This document shows positions 8,180 through 16,361 of a stretch of DNA of 41,129 nucleotides, piece by piece; position 1 is the stretch's first letter; each line of letters begins with the position of its first letter. This DNA is from Lentisphaeria bacterium UBA1776 (lineage in GTDB: Bacteria; Verrucomicrobiota; Lentisphaeria; Victivallales; Victivallaceae): assembly GCA_002314605.1 (NCBI GenBank), contig DCGO01000143.1, positions 1-41,129 on the forward strand, in the 5' to 3' direction. A program made the position numbers and the translations under genes. The notes below the pieces were generated by a model. It saw only the letters and a list, made by a program, of their open reading frames with translations. It did not search any database and was not told where the DNA came from.

Positions 8180-9307
8180 TTATTTCACCTCCGCCTGCCC
8201 CGGCGCAGGAGCCCGGCGCGGTTCGGGATTGAGTTTGATCCGCACCTGTTTGGCCCGCCCGGCCGCATCGGTGCCAAGAATATACTTGCCGTCCTGATTG
8301 TTCAGCACATCGGACAGAACCTGATTGTACAGTGCCATCAGCACTGTGTCGGGACTGGCCAGGTACGCCTCGTGGATGCTCTTGAAATAGATGCTCTGGC
8401 TCTTTACCCCGGCAACCACCTGTTTCCGGTAGGTTTCCGCCTCTGCGATCATGGTATCCCTTGTAGTTTCCGCCTCGCCGGCCATCTTGACCCGGTACTG
8501 TTCCGCCTCGGAGATCAGCGTCCCCTGGGTGGTCTGGGCGGCGGTGACTTCCGCAAAGGCCCGCTTGGTTTTGGCAGGCGCCGCCACGGTGGTCAACTCC
8601 ACGCTCAGTACCTCGACCCCGAAATCACCTTTGGCAATCAGTCCGGCGAAATTCCGCTGGACCGCCATGCTGTACTCGTTCTTTTTGGCGTAGAGAATAT
8701 TGTCCACCAGCGTTCGTCCGGTCACTTCCACTGCCGCCTGACGGAAGAGGTTGGTGATGGTCGTCTGGGGACCGCGCTTGCCGGGATAACCGGCGTTGTC
8801 CGGTTCCACCACATCCGGCGCACTGGGATCCGCCGGCGTCAGAAGAAGACTGTAATATTTCCGGGGATTGGTCACCTGATAGGTCACCACCCAGGCGGTA
8901 TGGATGATATTGGCATCCGCAGTGATGAGGTAGTCATCCTTGCCCGGCTGCATGGGGCCGGCGGAAGCCTCTTCCTGAGGTCCCGCCGCCGCAGAGGGCA
9001 TAAAGGTCACTTCCAGTTTCTGGGAATTGGTCCGCACCGGTACAAAACGTGTCACGGGGTACGGTGCATACCAGTACCAGCCGGAGTTGTGGGTGTCCAG
9101 GTATTTTCCGAAACGGAGCACCACCACGGCTTCCTGTGGACGGACCTCCACATAGCCTCCCAGCGTGAAGAAGTAGATCAGCATGCCGATAATAATGACC
9201 AGCAGCGTGAAAAACACCACCCGCAGGCAGCGCACCAGGGACTGCAGTCCGGACTCGTACTGCCCGGACTTGTCAAATTCATTGACGTTGTTCTTTGTTT
9301 CCGCCAT
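8180..9307 (-). CDS. hflK: HflK-like SPFH (band 7) membrane protein
   Basis: This 375-residue protein has one N-terminal membrane helix (about residues 29-51), an SPFH/band 7 domain starting at YVEVRPQEAVVVLRFGKY, and a C-terminal coiled-coil rich in Ala/Glu/Thr (AEAETYRKQVVAGVKSQS). That matches the HflK branch, which with HflC forms a ring around the FtsH protease in the inner membrane and modulates it. An insertion of about 30 residues (AAAGPQEEASAGPMQPG) interrupts the SPFH domain. The gene order, HflC-like before HflK-like, is the reverse of Escherichia coli. GGGGGTGA supports the ATG. FtsH is not in the window, so partnership with it is inference. Confidence 0.82.
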   Translation of the reverse strand: MAETKNNVNEFDKSGQYESGLQSLVRCLRVVFFTLLVIIIGMLIYFFTLGGYVEVRPQEAVVVLRFGKYLDTHNSGWYWYAPYPVTRFVPVRTNSQKLEVTFMPSAAAGPQEEASAGPMQPGKDDYLITADANIIHTAWVVTYQVTNPRKYYSLLLTPADPSAPDVVEPDNAGYPGKRGPQTTITNLFRQAAVEVTGRTLVDNILYAKKNEYSMAVQRNFAGLIAKGDFGVEVLSVELTTVAAPAKTKRAFAEVTAAQTTQGTLISEAEQYRVKMAGEAETTRDTMIAEAETYRKQVVAGVKSQSIYFKSIHEAYLASPDTVLMALYNQVLSDVLNNQDGKYILGTDAAGRAKQVRIKLNPEPRRAPAPGQAEVK

Positions 9308-9321
9308 TTGTCACCCCCGGT

Positions 9322-10251
9322 TCAGCGGACCCGCGGACCGATTTTCTGAGCGGCACCGGCATTCAGGAGGTCAAAAGGTGCGGCACTGGTGTCCAGAATC
9401 AGCGTGGTGCGGCCCTTCATGATCCGGCTTAAGGCATCCAGCTTGCGGAGGAAGGCCGCCAGTTCCGGATTGGCCTTGAAGACTTCATAATACTTGGCGG
9501 CGGCGGCATCGCCCTGGGCCCGAATGGTCTTGGCCTTGGCCTCCGCATCGGTCAGGAGATCCGCTTTGGCCTTGTCCGCCGCGGTACGGATCTTGCCGGC
9601 CTGCAATGCCCCGTTTGCCAGATATTTCTCCGCCGCGCTCTTCCGTTCCTGGATCATGCGTTTGAAGACCTCTTCGCTGATGGTGGAGGGGACATTGAAG
9701 GCGTTGATTCCCACGGCTTTCACCTCGAGCCCGAAGGGTTTGGCGTTGCGCTGAATTTCCGCAAGCATCTCTTTCTGGATCTGGTCAAGCTTCACCATTT
9801 TGGCGTCGGTATTGACGATCTGGTTGAAGCTGTAACGGCCGAAGGTGGCGTTCCGGGCGGCCCGCATCCAGTTGTTCAGCCGCTGTTCGGCCTCGCTGAT
9901 ACGCTCCAGCGACACGAAGAACTTCTCCGCATCGGCGATCCGGTATTCCACAAAGATCCCGACGAGGATATTCTGCTCGTCCGCCGTGCTGGTCTCCTCC
10001 AGTTTTCCGGCGTTGCCCTCGAAACAGCGGAGACGGCGGTCAAACTTGTAAACCCGCTGGAAGGGGTACGGCCAGCGAAAATGCAGTCCCGGTTTCAGGT
10101 CGGCATTTCGTTCGATATTTCCCAGTGTGGTCATGACGGCACACTCGGTCTCGTTGACCTGAAAGGTCACCAGCACCAGCAGCAGCACCGCTGCCACTGC
10201 CAGTCCCAGCAGCACTGTCGGGAGATGGTGGAAAAAGTTCTTCGCAGACAT
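9322..10251 (-). CDS. hflC: HflC-like SPFH (band 7) membrane protein
   Basis: This 309-residue protein has an N-terminal membrane helix (residues 9-28), an SPFH domain (VNETECAVMTTLGNIERN onward) and the HflC-type tail: the ERKSAAEKY motif, a long coiled-coil with IRTAADKAKADLL and AKAKTIRAQGDAAAAKYY, and an FKANPELAAFLRKLDALS segment. In known systems HflC and HflK form a hetero-oligomeric membrane ring. GGAGG lies 9 nt before the ATG. It sits 54 nt after the larger SPFH gene and 14 nt before the HflK-like gene, so the three are likely co-expressed. Confidence 0.85.
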   Translation of the reverse strand: MSAKNFFHHLPTVLLGLAVAAVLLLVLVTFQVNETECAVMTTLGNIERNADLKPGLHFRWPYPFQRVYKFDRRLRCFEGNAGKLEETSTADEQNILVGIFVEYRIADAEKFFVSLERISEAEQRLNNWMRAARNATFGRYSFNQIVNTDAKMVKLDQIQKEMLAEIQRNAKPFGLEVKAVGINAFNVPSTISEEVFKRMIQERKSAAEKYLANGALQAGKIRTAADKAKADLLTDAEAKAKTIRAQGDAAAAKYYEVFKANPELAAFLRKLDALSRIMKGRTTLILDTSAAPFDLLNAGAAQKIGPRVR

Positions 10252-10305
10252 AATCTTCGGCCTCCAAAAATAAGTTGTTTGTTGTTCTTTATCGATGAAA
10301 AATCT

Positions 10306-12237
10306 TCAGTCTTTATTGGTCATCTTGCCCAGATCTGCATCAATGAGGTCCAGCCGGGCCTTTTCTTCAAAATTCAGCTCGTAGATCTCGTTTTTCAGGG
10401 AAGAACTCACCACAAATTTGCGGATATCCGCCGCATCCTTTTCCAGCAGCGACAGCCGGGCGTTCAGCATGAATATCTGCGGCATGGCCCGGAAACTCGT
10501 CAGCTGCCGGCTGAATCTTCCGGCTTCGGCTTCCGCCACTTTGGCAGTACGGACCCGGTAGCTTTCCGCATCCGACAGGATCCGGATAGCTTGGAGCCTG
10601 GCCGCCGGGACCACTTTGGTCCGGTAGGCTTCCGCCGCAAGGATCTTGGCGTGCATCTGCTCCATGGCGCCGATGACCTCCTGAAACGCGGGGGCCACTT
10701 TTTCCACCGGCGGGTGCAGTCCCAGCACCGGCGTATTGATGACTTCGATTCCCAGCCCGATGTCGTCCGCCCTTGCCTGGATCCGGCGGCGGATGGTTTC
10801 CCCGGCCAGCTGGCGGTCCACCGTCATCAGCCGGATCATGGAGGAGCTGGCCAAATACTCGCTGGCCACTTCTTCTGCGATCCGGCGCAGAGCCTGATCC
10901 GGATTGACGTTGCCATAGGCGTATTTCATGATCTCACTCCTGCGGATCCGGTACTGAACGGGCATGTCCAGCGAGACCAGCGCCACCGACACACTGTCCC
11001 GGCGCTCGTCGCCGGCTTTGTTCTCATCGGCGATCACAAATTCATTTTCACCGTCTTTGGCGTGTTTCTGGGTCCACAGCATGACTTCCGGACGTTTGGC
11101 GCCGGAGTCGTCCGCATCGCTCTTGCCCCCCACAAAGACCTGACGGATCCGGTCACAGGCAAATGTCCGGATATTCCCGAAGGGGAAGGGCATCTCAAAA
11201 TACACCCCGGAAGTCAGGGGTTCCGGAGACACCACCCGGCCGAAACGCTCCCGGATGCCGATCTCGTCCGGTCCCACCTGATGGATGGCTGTGGAAAGCC
11301 AGAGGAGAAGGAGCCATGCAAGAACCAGCGGCGCCAGCGCCCGCTCCAGAAAATGATAGAGTCCCGTACCTGAAACCTTGAATCCGAACTGGTAATCCAG
11401 CGCTTCCGCCAGGTTCCGCACCACCCCGCCGGGTTCCGTGAAAAGAGCAAGCAGTCTGCTCTCAAAAACCGGCCGGATCTCTTCCGCTGTTCGGGGCCGG
11501 TAAAATTCCACGATGAAGTTGAAGACGTATTCCGCACCCAGTACACCGAAGATCCAGAAAAGGATCCAGGCAAAGCGGGTGTCCAGCGCCGGCACTTTCC
11601 AGTGACAGCAGACGGCGGAGACCATGGCCAGGAAAAACACCCCGGCTGTCAGGATCAGCGCCCCCCCCGCCGGCCGCAGCCAGCGGAAGGACCTGGCCCG
11701 GCTCTGTCCGGCATAAAAAGCCCCGGCAAAAATGCTCACCAGCATCAGAATTGCGGAAACCAGCGCCGAATGCAGTGCATTGCCGGGGAGCGGGCGCCCT
11801 CCCATGCGCATCCCCCAGTGCCGGTAAAAGAGGTACAGGAGCCCGGCGGTGATCACTGTCCCCAGCACCGCAAATACATACGGTGCATACCGCCGGAAAT
11901 TCTGAAAGGTCCTGCCGGCGGTGAACCGTACATCTTCGGCCACGTTGAGCGCCGCATTGTCCTTGCGCCGGGCCAGCAGAAACTTCTCCTCATCCTCCAC
12001 TGCGGCGGCGTTCAGGAGCATTCCGTACAGGAGCGAGGCAATGGAAAAAACGGTCCCCAGCGCCAGCGGTATCACTGCCATGGCAAATACATCGCTTCCG
12101 GCGAACGTGCTTTTGATGATCCCCAGCACCAGTGTGAGGATCAGCAGCACCGCCGTGAGAAGCGTGCTGATGATCGACAACCGGACCAGCAGCTTTGCCC
12201 GGTCAATGGCCGAGCGCAGATCGTTGCGGCTTTCCAT
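10306..12237 (-). CDS. Polytopic membrane protein with C-terminal SPFH domain
   Basis: This protein of about 643 residues has six to eight hydrophobic segments in its first half (for example IISTLLTAVLLILTLVLGII and YVFAVLGTVITAGLLYLFY). An SPFH/band 7 domain begins near residue 305 (IHQVGPDEIGIRERFGRVV) and leads into a coiled-coil tail (HAKILAAEAYRTKVVPAARL). SPFH proteins normally have a single membrane helix or hairpin, so the multi-pass N-terminal half is unusual. It heads the block of three SPFH genes and lies upstream of the P-type ATPase. I chose ATG 12237, which has AAGGAG 7 nt upstream; 18 codons of open frame before it lack a ribosome-binding site. It probably scaffolds an inner-membrane microdomain or protease regulator. 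Confidence 0.8.
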   Translation of the reverse strand: MESRNDLRSAIDRAKLLVRLSIISTLLTAVLLILTLVLGIIKSTFAGSDVFAMAVIPLALGTVFSIASLLYGMLLNAAAVEDEEKFLLARRKDNAALNVAEDVRFTAGRTFQNFRRYAPYVFAVLGTVITAGLLYLFYRHWGMRMGGRPLPGNALHSALVSAILMLVSIFAGAFYAGQSRARSFRWLRPAGGALILTAGVFFLAMVSAVCCHWKVPALDTRFAWILFWIFGVLGAEYVFNFIVEFYRPRTAEEIRPVFESRLLALFTEPGGVVRNLAEALDYQFGFKVSGTGLYHFLERALAPLVLAWLLLLWLSTAIHQVGPDEIGIRERFGRVVSPEPLTSGVYFEMPFPFGNIRTFACDRIRQVFVGGKSDADDSGAKRPEVMLWTQKHAKDGENEFVIADENKAGDERRDSVSVALVSLDMPVQYRIRRSEIMKYAYGNVNPDQALRRIAEEVASEYLASSSMIRLMTVDRQLAGETIRRRIQARADDIGLGIEVINTPVLGLHPPVEKVAPAFQEVIGAMEQMHAKILAAEAYRTKVVPAARLQAIRILSDAESYRVRTAKVAEAEAGRFSRQLTSFRAMPQIFMLNARLSLLEKDAADIRKFVVSSSLKNEIYELNFEEKARLDLIDADLGKMTNKD

Positions 12238-12297
12238 GCATAATCTCCTTATTTTTTTATTGAAAAAACACAATACAGCCCTTTTGCACAACTACAG

Positions 12298-12326
12298 AAA
12301 ATACACCGTTTTTGCAAAAAAAACAA
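12298..12326 (-). promoter_or_regulatory. Possible promoter of the SPFH-ATPase-ABC operon
   Basis: On the minus strand TTGTTT (12326-12321), 17 bp, then TATTTT (12303-12298) lies about 60 nt before the ATG at 12237. A second -10-like TATTGT lies nearer the gene but has no good -35. The region is A/T rich, so this is a weak call. Between this site and the NAD kinase stop lies an inverted repeat, GGGAGC (12382-12377) and GCTCCC (12335-12330), followed by a T-run, which might end transcription of the upstream gene. Confidence 0.3.
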
Positions 12327-12399
12327 GTAGGGAGCGTATTTTTTCCCTTAAAAAAGTAAGCGGAATGATATGTAAAGCTCCCATCTGTTATCCGGCAAG

Positions 12400-13149
12400 T
12401 CAGAAATATCCCTTGAACGGAAGTTTGTTCGGATGCCGGAGCGTCCGGCATTTGGGACACATGAATTCCTCCAGCATATAGACCACCGCACAGTCCTGAC
12501 TCTGGAAGAATTCCACCACATCTCCGGTATCCGCCGGGATGGTTTCCCGGGCATTGTCCGCCGTAATAATCCCCGGTCCGCGGACAATCTCGATCTCCAC
12601 ATGACTTGCGGCATTCAGCACCAGATGGCTCACTTCTTCGGTGCTGTTGCTGAATGCAAGTCCGATCCCCACCCGGAAAATGCTGTGGGTGATGCTCCGG
12701 TAATACGCCGTACTGCCGTGGACGCTGGCCAGGCCGGCCCCGTCGCCCACGATCTCATTGGCGTAAAGATCCCCGTCGATCCGCACCCGGTAGCGCAGGG
12801 CGCTGACCCGGTCCCGGTTGTGGAGAAAAACGTCGTTGATGCCGCTCAGGGTGCGGCCGTTGCACCGACAGGAGACTTTCGGGAGTTTCACCGGGGCAGG
12901 CTTCTCCCGGAAAAAGCGCTCCAGAAGTTTCTCCGTGGAGTGCTCCCCGCAGCGGGGAGCCGTCCTTTCGTCCCTGACGGGAAGTTTCGGGATCCCCGGG
13001 TATTCCCGCTCGCTCTGAAGGAAGGATCCGTCCCCTCCGTGGGCGATGACCAGTTCCGGGCTCTCCCCGCAGGCTTTTTCCGCTGCACCGTACTGCCGGA
13101 GCAGGGGACGGATGTCGTCCAGATTTTTTCCAACAAGTTTGACGATCAT
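12400..13149 (-). CDS. NAD kinase-like protein (divergent)
   Basis: This 249-residue protein carries the NAD kinase signatures: HGGDGS (residues 37-42), GINDVFLHNRD (the conserved ND region, near 103-113) and GDGAGLASVHGSTAYYRSI (near 135-153), which matches the usual DG...GSTAY substrate loop. It would phosphorylate NAD to NADP in the cytosol. It is shorter than most bacterial NAD kinases (about 270-300 residues), with a minimal N-terminal half. It ends in an unusual tail that contains a CPKC pair (Cys231, Cys234). It overlaps the DUF2156 gene by 4 nt (ATGA), so the two are translationally coupled. An alternative is a related diacylglycerol/NAD-kinase-fold enzyme. Confidence 0.8.
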   Translation of the reverse strand: MIVKLVGKNLDDIRPLLRQYGAAEKACGESPELVIAHGGDGSFLQSEREYPGIPKLPVRDERTAPRCGEHSTEKLLERFFREKPAPVKLPKVSCRCNGRTLSGINDVFLHNRDRVSALRYRVRIDGDLYANEIVGDGAGLASVHGSTAYYRSITHSIFRVGIGLAFSNSTEEVSHLVLNAASHVEIEIVRGPGIITADNARETIPADTGDVVEFFQSQDCAVVYMLEEFMCPKCRTLRHPNKLPFKGYF

Positions 13150-14060
13150 GGAGTAACCTCTCTTTTTGCCGTCAGGAGGACCCGTGAGACCATAGCGCAG
13201 GGATCCAGGGATTTTTTGGCCCGGACCAGTCCCGGTTCCCCCATGTCCTGTTCCCGGTTCATGAATTTTCCACCGAGGTGCAGCAGGTGCCCGGCCAGGG
13301 CGGAAGTGAGTTTCTGGGGGGCTCCCTTGATTTCGTGGTCCGCTTTTTCAAAGTGAATGTCAAAGGTGACGCCGTCCGCCATCCGGCTGAAGATCGAGAA
13401 TCCCGCCGGCACCCCGCCCGCCGCATACAGGATGACCCCTCCCATATCAAGTTTTCCGAAATATTCCGGAAGCGCCGCCATGGCAAGACTCTCTTTGTCC
13501 AGAAAATCACAGTCTTTCAGGCGGCTGTTCAATGTTCCGGCAAGGCTTACGACTTCGGAAAGATTGTTTTCACGGACCGCCTCCAAGCGCCAGCCGGGGT
13601 TGTTCCGCTCGAACTGCCGTACCAGATTCCGTTTCTTCCGGAGAAGAGGACCGGTCAATGCGGACTGCTGCTCGAGGTCATAGAGGTAGTCCCGGCTCTC
13701 CTCGTCGCAAATCACATCAAAAAAATCACGGACCCCGTCTGCGGCAGGATACGACTCCGGCACATCATAAAACTCCGGCTTGAAACCCCACGTCTCAGCA
13801 AGTTTGGCCAGATCGTACAGTTCCCGGGGGGAAAAGGGTTTCCCGATGGGATAATGAGGCATCCTGGAAGATTTCTCCAGCACCCAGAACCGGCCGTCAA
13901 CCGGCGTGAAAACCTCGCCGTAAGCATCCCGCCAGAGAAAAAGATTGGCTTCGGCGCATTCACAACTCTGCAAATCCGTGTGAGACACCAGTGCCTGACG
14001 CAAAAACGCCCGGTCCGAAAACTCGACCGGGCGCAGCGATGCAGCGGAAATGGCGACCAT
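13146..14060 (-). CDS. DUF2156 (LPG synthetase C-terminal-like) protein
   Basis: This 304-residue soluble protein has the double acetyltransferase-like fold layout of DUF2156: an N-terminal half with LFLWRDAYG and SRMPHYPIG, and a second half with YLYDLEQQSALTGPLLRKKRNLVRQF and GGVILYAAGGVPAGFSIFSR. The family is related to the catalytic domain of MprF, which transfers aminoacyl groups from tRNA to phosphatidylglycerol. There is no membrane domain here, so a role in lipid aminoacylation is only a possibility. It starts 4 nt after the mreB stop, with AAGG upstream, and overlaps the NAD kinase gene by 4 nt. Confidence 0.75.
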   Translation of the reverse strand: MVAISAASLRPVEFSDRAFLRQALVSHTDLQSCECAEANLFLWRDAYGEVFTPVDGRFWVLEKSSRMPHYPIGKPFSPRELYDLAKLAETWGFKPEFYDVPESYPAADGVRDFFDVICDEESRDYLYDLEQQSALTGPLLRKKRNLVRQFERNNPGWRLEAVRENNLSEVVSLAGTLNSRLKDCDFLDKESLAMAALPEYFGKLDMGGVILYAAGGVPAGFSIFSRMADGVTFDIHFEKADHEIKGAPQKLTSALAGHLLHLGGKFMNREQDMGEPGLVRAKKSLDPCAMVSRVLLTAKREVTP

Positions 14061-14064
14061 AAAG

Positions 14065-15090
14065 TCAGACCTTCATGGCGTCAATGTCCTGCAGCATGAT
14101 CCCGGTGCCGCGGGAGACTGCCCGCAGGGGATCATCGGCCACAAAAACCGGCAGATCCGTCTCTTCGGAAAGGAGCTTGTCAAGACCGTTCAGGAGTGCG
14201 CCGCCGCCGGCCAGCATGATTCCCCGGTCGATCAGGTCCGCCGCCAGATCCGGTTTGCAGTGTTCCAGCGTGGAACGCACGGTCTCGATAATGGTGGTCA
14301 CCGGCGCCTGCAGGGCCGTCCGGATCTCTCCGGCGGACACCCGGACCGTTTTCGGAATATGCCCGTTGCTGTCCAGTCCTTTCACATCCATTTCCCGGTC
14401 GTCAAACACCGGATAGGCGGAACCGATCTTGATCTTGATCTCCTCGGCGGCAAGTTCGCCGATCAGGAGATTATAGACCCGCTTGAGGTGGGCCATAATG
14501 GCGTCATCCAGCTCATCGCCCCCCACCCGGACGCTTTTGGCGCTTTCGATGCCGGAGAGGGAAATGACGGCTACTTCGGTGGTGCCGCCGCCAATATCCA
14601 CAACCATGCTGCCCACCGGTTCCGCCACCGGAAGCCCCACTCCCACTGCGGCGGCCATGGGTTCCTCCACCAATACCACATCGCCGGCGCCGGCACGCTT
14701 GGCACTGTCTTTTACGGCCCGGTTCTCCACCTCGGTAATGCCGGAGGGTACTGCCACCAGCACGGTAGGATGCAGCAGCCGCCGCCGCCAGGATACGGAT
14801 CGCATGGCTTTCTGGATGAAATACCGGAGCATTTCCTCGGTAACGTCAAAATCCGCGATGACCCCGTCCTTCATGGGACGGATGGCCTGAATGCTTCCGG
14901 GAGTGCGTCCCAGCATGCTTTTCGCTTCGCTCCCAACGGCGATGACATCCCTTGTGCTGCTGCGGATCGCCACCACGGAGGGCTCCGCCAGCACGATACC
15001 GTGTTCCCGGACAAATACCAGACTGTTGGCGGTACCGAGATCAATACCGATATCGGCGGAAAAAAATTTTGAGAGATGCTGAGATGACAT
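14065..15090 (-). CDS. mreB: Rod shape-determining protein MreB
   Basis: This 341-residue actin-like protein shows the phosphate-1 motif IGIDLGTANSLV at its start, the phosphate-2 motif VVDIGGGTTEVAVISL, and the adenosine motif LAGGGALLNGLDKLLSEE. MreB polymerises under the inner membrane and directs lateral peptidoglycan synthesis. Its length matches the family (335-350). I chose ATG 15090 (MSSQHLSKFFSADIG) because the residues before it do not resemble MreB and because the promoter lies just upstream; the ribosome-binding site is weak (GGGACGG). The usual mreC/mreD partners do not follow; DUF2156 and NAD kinase genes do. Confidence 0.95.
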   Translation of the reverse strand: MSSQHLSKFFSADIGIDLGTANSLVFVREHGIVLAEPSVVAIRSSTRDVIAVGSEAKSMLGRTPGSIQAIRPMKDGVIADFDVTEEMLRYFIQKAMRSVSWRRRLLHPTVLVAVPSGITEVENRAVKDSAKRAGAGDVVLVEEPMAAAVGVGLPVAEPVGSMVVDIGGGTTEVAVISLSGIESAKSVRVGGDELDDAIMAHLKRVYNLLIGELAAEEIKIKIGSAYPVFDDREMDVKGLDSNGHIPKTVRVSAGEIRTALQAPVTTIIETVRSTLEHCKPDLAADLIDRGIMLAGGGALLNGLDKLLSEETDLPVFVADDPLRAVSRGTGIMLQDIDAMKV

Positions 15091-15133
15091 AGAAAATTCC
15101 GTCCCGTTGTAAAAAATTTCACATTTACCATTT

Positions 15134-15161
15134 AGTATAGAACCTTTTACGGAAATTTCAA
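15134..15161 (-). promoter_or_regulatory. mreB promoter
   Basis: Minus strand TTGAAA (15161-15156), 16 bp, TATACT (15139-15134). It would start transcription about 40 nt before the mreB ATG and is oriented away from the divergent promoter at 15222. Confidence 0.6.
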
Positions 15162-15221
15162 GTCTTTTCCGCTGATTCCGGAGAAAATTCACATAATTTT
15201 CCGTCTTCTGCGGATACCGGA

Positions 15222-15250
15222 TTGAAAAGCACCGTTTTCTGCAATATATT
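15222..15250 (+). promoter_or_regulatory. Promoter of the 15281-19439 gene series
   Basis: TTGAAA (15222-15227), 17 bp, TATATT (15245-15250). The predicted transcript starts about 20-25 nt before the ATG at 15281, leaving just enough leader for the CGGAG ribosome-binding site at 15266-15270. Confidence 0.6.
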
Positions 15251-15280
15251 ATCCGCACGAATTTCCGGAGATATGAAACG

Positions 15281-15802
15281 ATGAATCAGGCAGCACAGTT
15301 TGCGGCACAGACCATGGTGGACTGCGCCAGAGAGAACGGGTACCTCGACGGTCCCCTCTCCAATATTCCGGCCTTGGCCGACGAGGAAAAAAAACTTTTC
15401 ATCCGGATGTTCGGGGAACTCAAGAATCACCTGCAGAAGACCGGAAGTCACACGCTTTCGCCGGATGAAATATCTTCTCTTTTCACCTTCACTCTTGCCA
15501 AGGCGGCGGAACTGGTGGCTTTCTATCTGGGTGGAAAGCGTGAAGAGGTGTCGCTTCTGGGGATGTTCGACGGCAAGGTTCCTTTGTATGCCGATGAAGA
15601 GGTCCTGGGGTTCTGCAAGGAGTGCTCCTGGCCCAAAGAAGCGGCGGAGGCGTTTCTCGCCGTGCCGCCGGAAAACGTGCCGGAAGATGCGGACCCGCTG
15701 CTGGTGCTTTTCGAGTCCCTCAAGTGGGCCTTCCGCATTTCAGAACACTTGATCATCGCGTTCATCGAAGACACACATGCCGAAAAACTCAACCGGGAGT
15801 GA
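15281..15802 (+). CDS. Hypothetical protein, soluble and helical
   Basis: This 173-residue protein has no signal peptide or membrane segment and looks largely alpha-helical (AAQFAAQTMVDCARENG, KKLFIRMFGELKNHLQKTG, TFTLAKAAELVAFYLGG). I recognise no family and no catalytic motif. It is the first gene of the plus-strand series, has a GGAG ribosome-binding site 10 nt before ATG, and is followed after 7 nt by the AMMECR1 gene, so the two may act together. Confidence 0.7.
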   Translation: MNQAAQFAAQTMVDCARENGYLDGPLSNIPALADEEKKLFIRMFGELKNHLQKTGSHTLSPDEISSLFTFTLAKAAELVAFYLGGKREEVSLLGMFDGKVPLYADEEVLGFCKECSWPKEAAEAFLAVPPENVPEDADPLLVLFESLKWAFRISEHLIIAFIEDTHAEKLNRE

Positions 15803-15809
15803 CATTGCC

Positions 15810-16358
15810 ATGGAAACAGTCTGGAACAGGGAAAATCAGAACACCGTCCTCCGCTTCGTGCGGGAAGTCATCGCGGCGGAATTTGCCGGCTCTCCGGACC
15901 CGGCCATGCCGGAGATCCCGGAACTCAGAAAGACCGGGGCCTGTTTCGTGACCCTGCACGGTTCTGCCGGGGAACTCCGGGGATGCATCGGCAATCTGCA
16001 GGCCTTTGAGAATCTGGGAGACAATCTCCGGCACAACGCTCTGAACGCCGCTTTCCGGGATCCCAGGTTTCCGCCGCTGGACCCGGAGGAACTTTCTGAA
16101 ATCACGCTGGAAGTCTCCATTTTGAGTTCACCGGAACCGATCCGGACCATTCAGGAGTTTGAGATCGGCAGACACGGGATCATTCTGCAGAGATCCGGCC
16201 GGAGTGCGGTATTCCTGCCCCAGGTGGCTCCGGAACAGGGGTGGAACCGGAGCCAGACCCTGACTTACCTTGCCCGCAAGGCCGGACTGCCTGATGATGC
16301 GTGGCAGTATGCGGATGCAAAATTTTTTGTCTTCACCGCCACGGTCTTCGGGGAATAA
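15810..16358 (+). CDS. amrA: AMMECR1-domain protein (AmmeMemoRadiSam protein A type)
   Basis: The 182-residue protein has the AMMECR1 core: TGACFVTLHGSAGELRGCIG, then LGDNLRHNALNAAFRDPRFPPL, and a closing GRSAVFLPQVAPEQGW. The LRGCIG cysteine motif is the family hallmark. In many bacteria this protein is encoded with a MEMO1-like protein and a radical SAM enzyme; neither is present here. Its biochemical role is not established. I chose ATG 15810 (METVWNREN) because GGGAG lies upstream and the earlier in-frame ATG at 15777 overlaps the preceding gene without a good ribosome-binding site. The next gene begins 3 nt downstream. Confidence 0.87.
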   Translation: METVWNRENQNTVLRFVREVIAAEFAGSPDPAMPEIPELRKTGACFVTLHGSAGELRGCIGNLQAFENLGDNLRHNALNAAFRDPRFPPLDPEELSEITLEVSILSSPEPIRTIQEFEIGRHGIILQRSGRSAVFLPQVAPEQGWNRSQTLTYLARKAGLPDDAWQYADAKFFVFTATVFGE

Positions 16359-16361
16359 GCC

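Noticed and set aside
5314..8232. A very long plus-strand open frame (over 900 codons) opposite the P-type ATPase and ABC ATPase genes
   Set aside because: The minus strand carries clear ATPase motifs throughout; the opposite frame is rich in His/Pro/Gly and has no family signature, as expected from a codon-bias shadow.
15273..15284. A three-codon mini-frame overlapping the start of the 15281 gene
   Set aside because: The ribosome-binding site is too close to its ATG and such tiny frames occur by chance.
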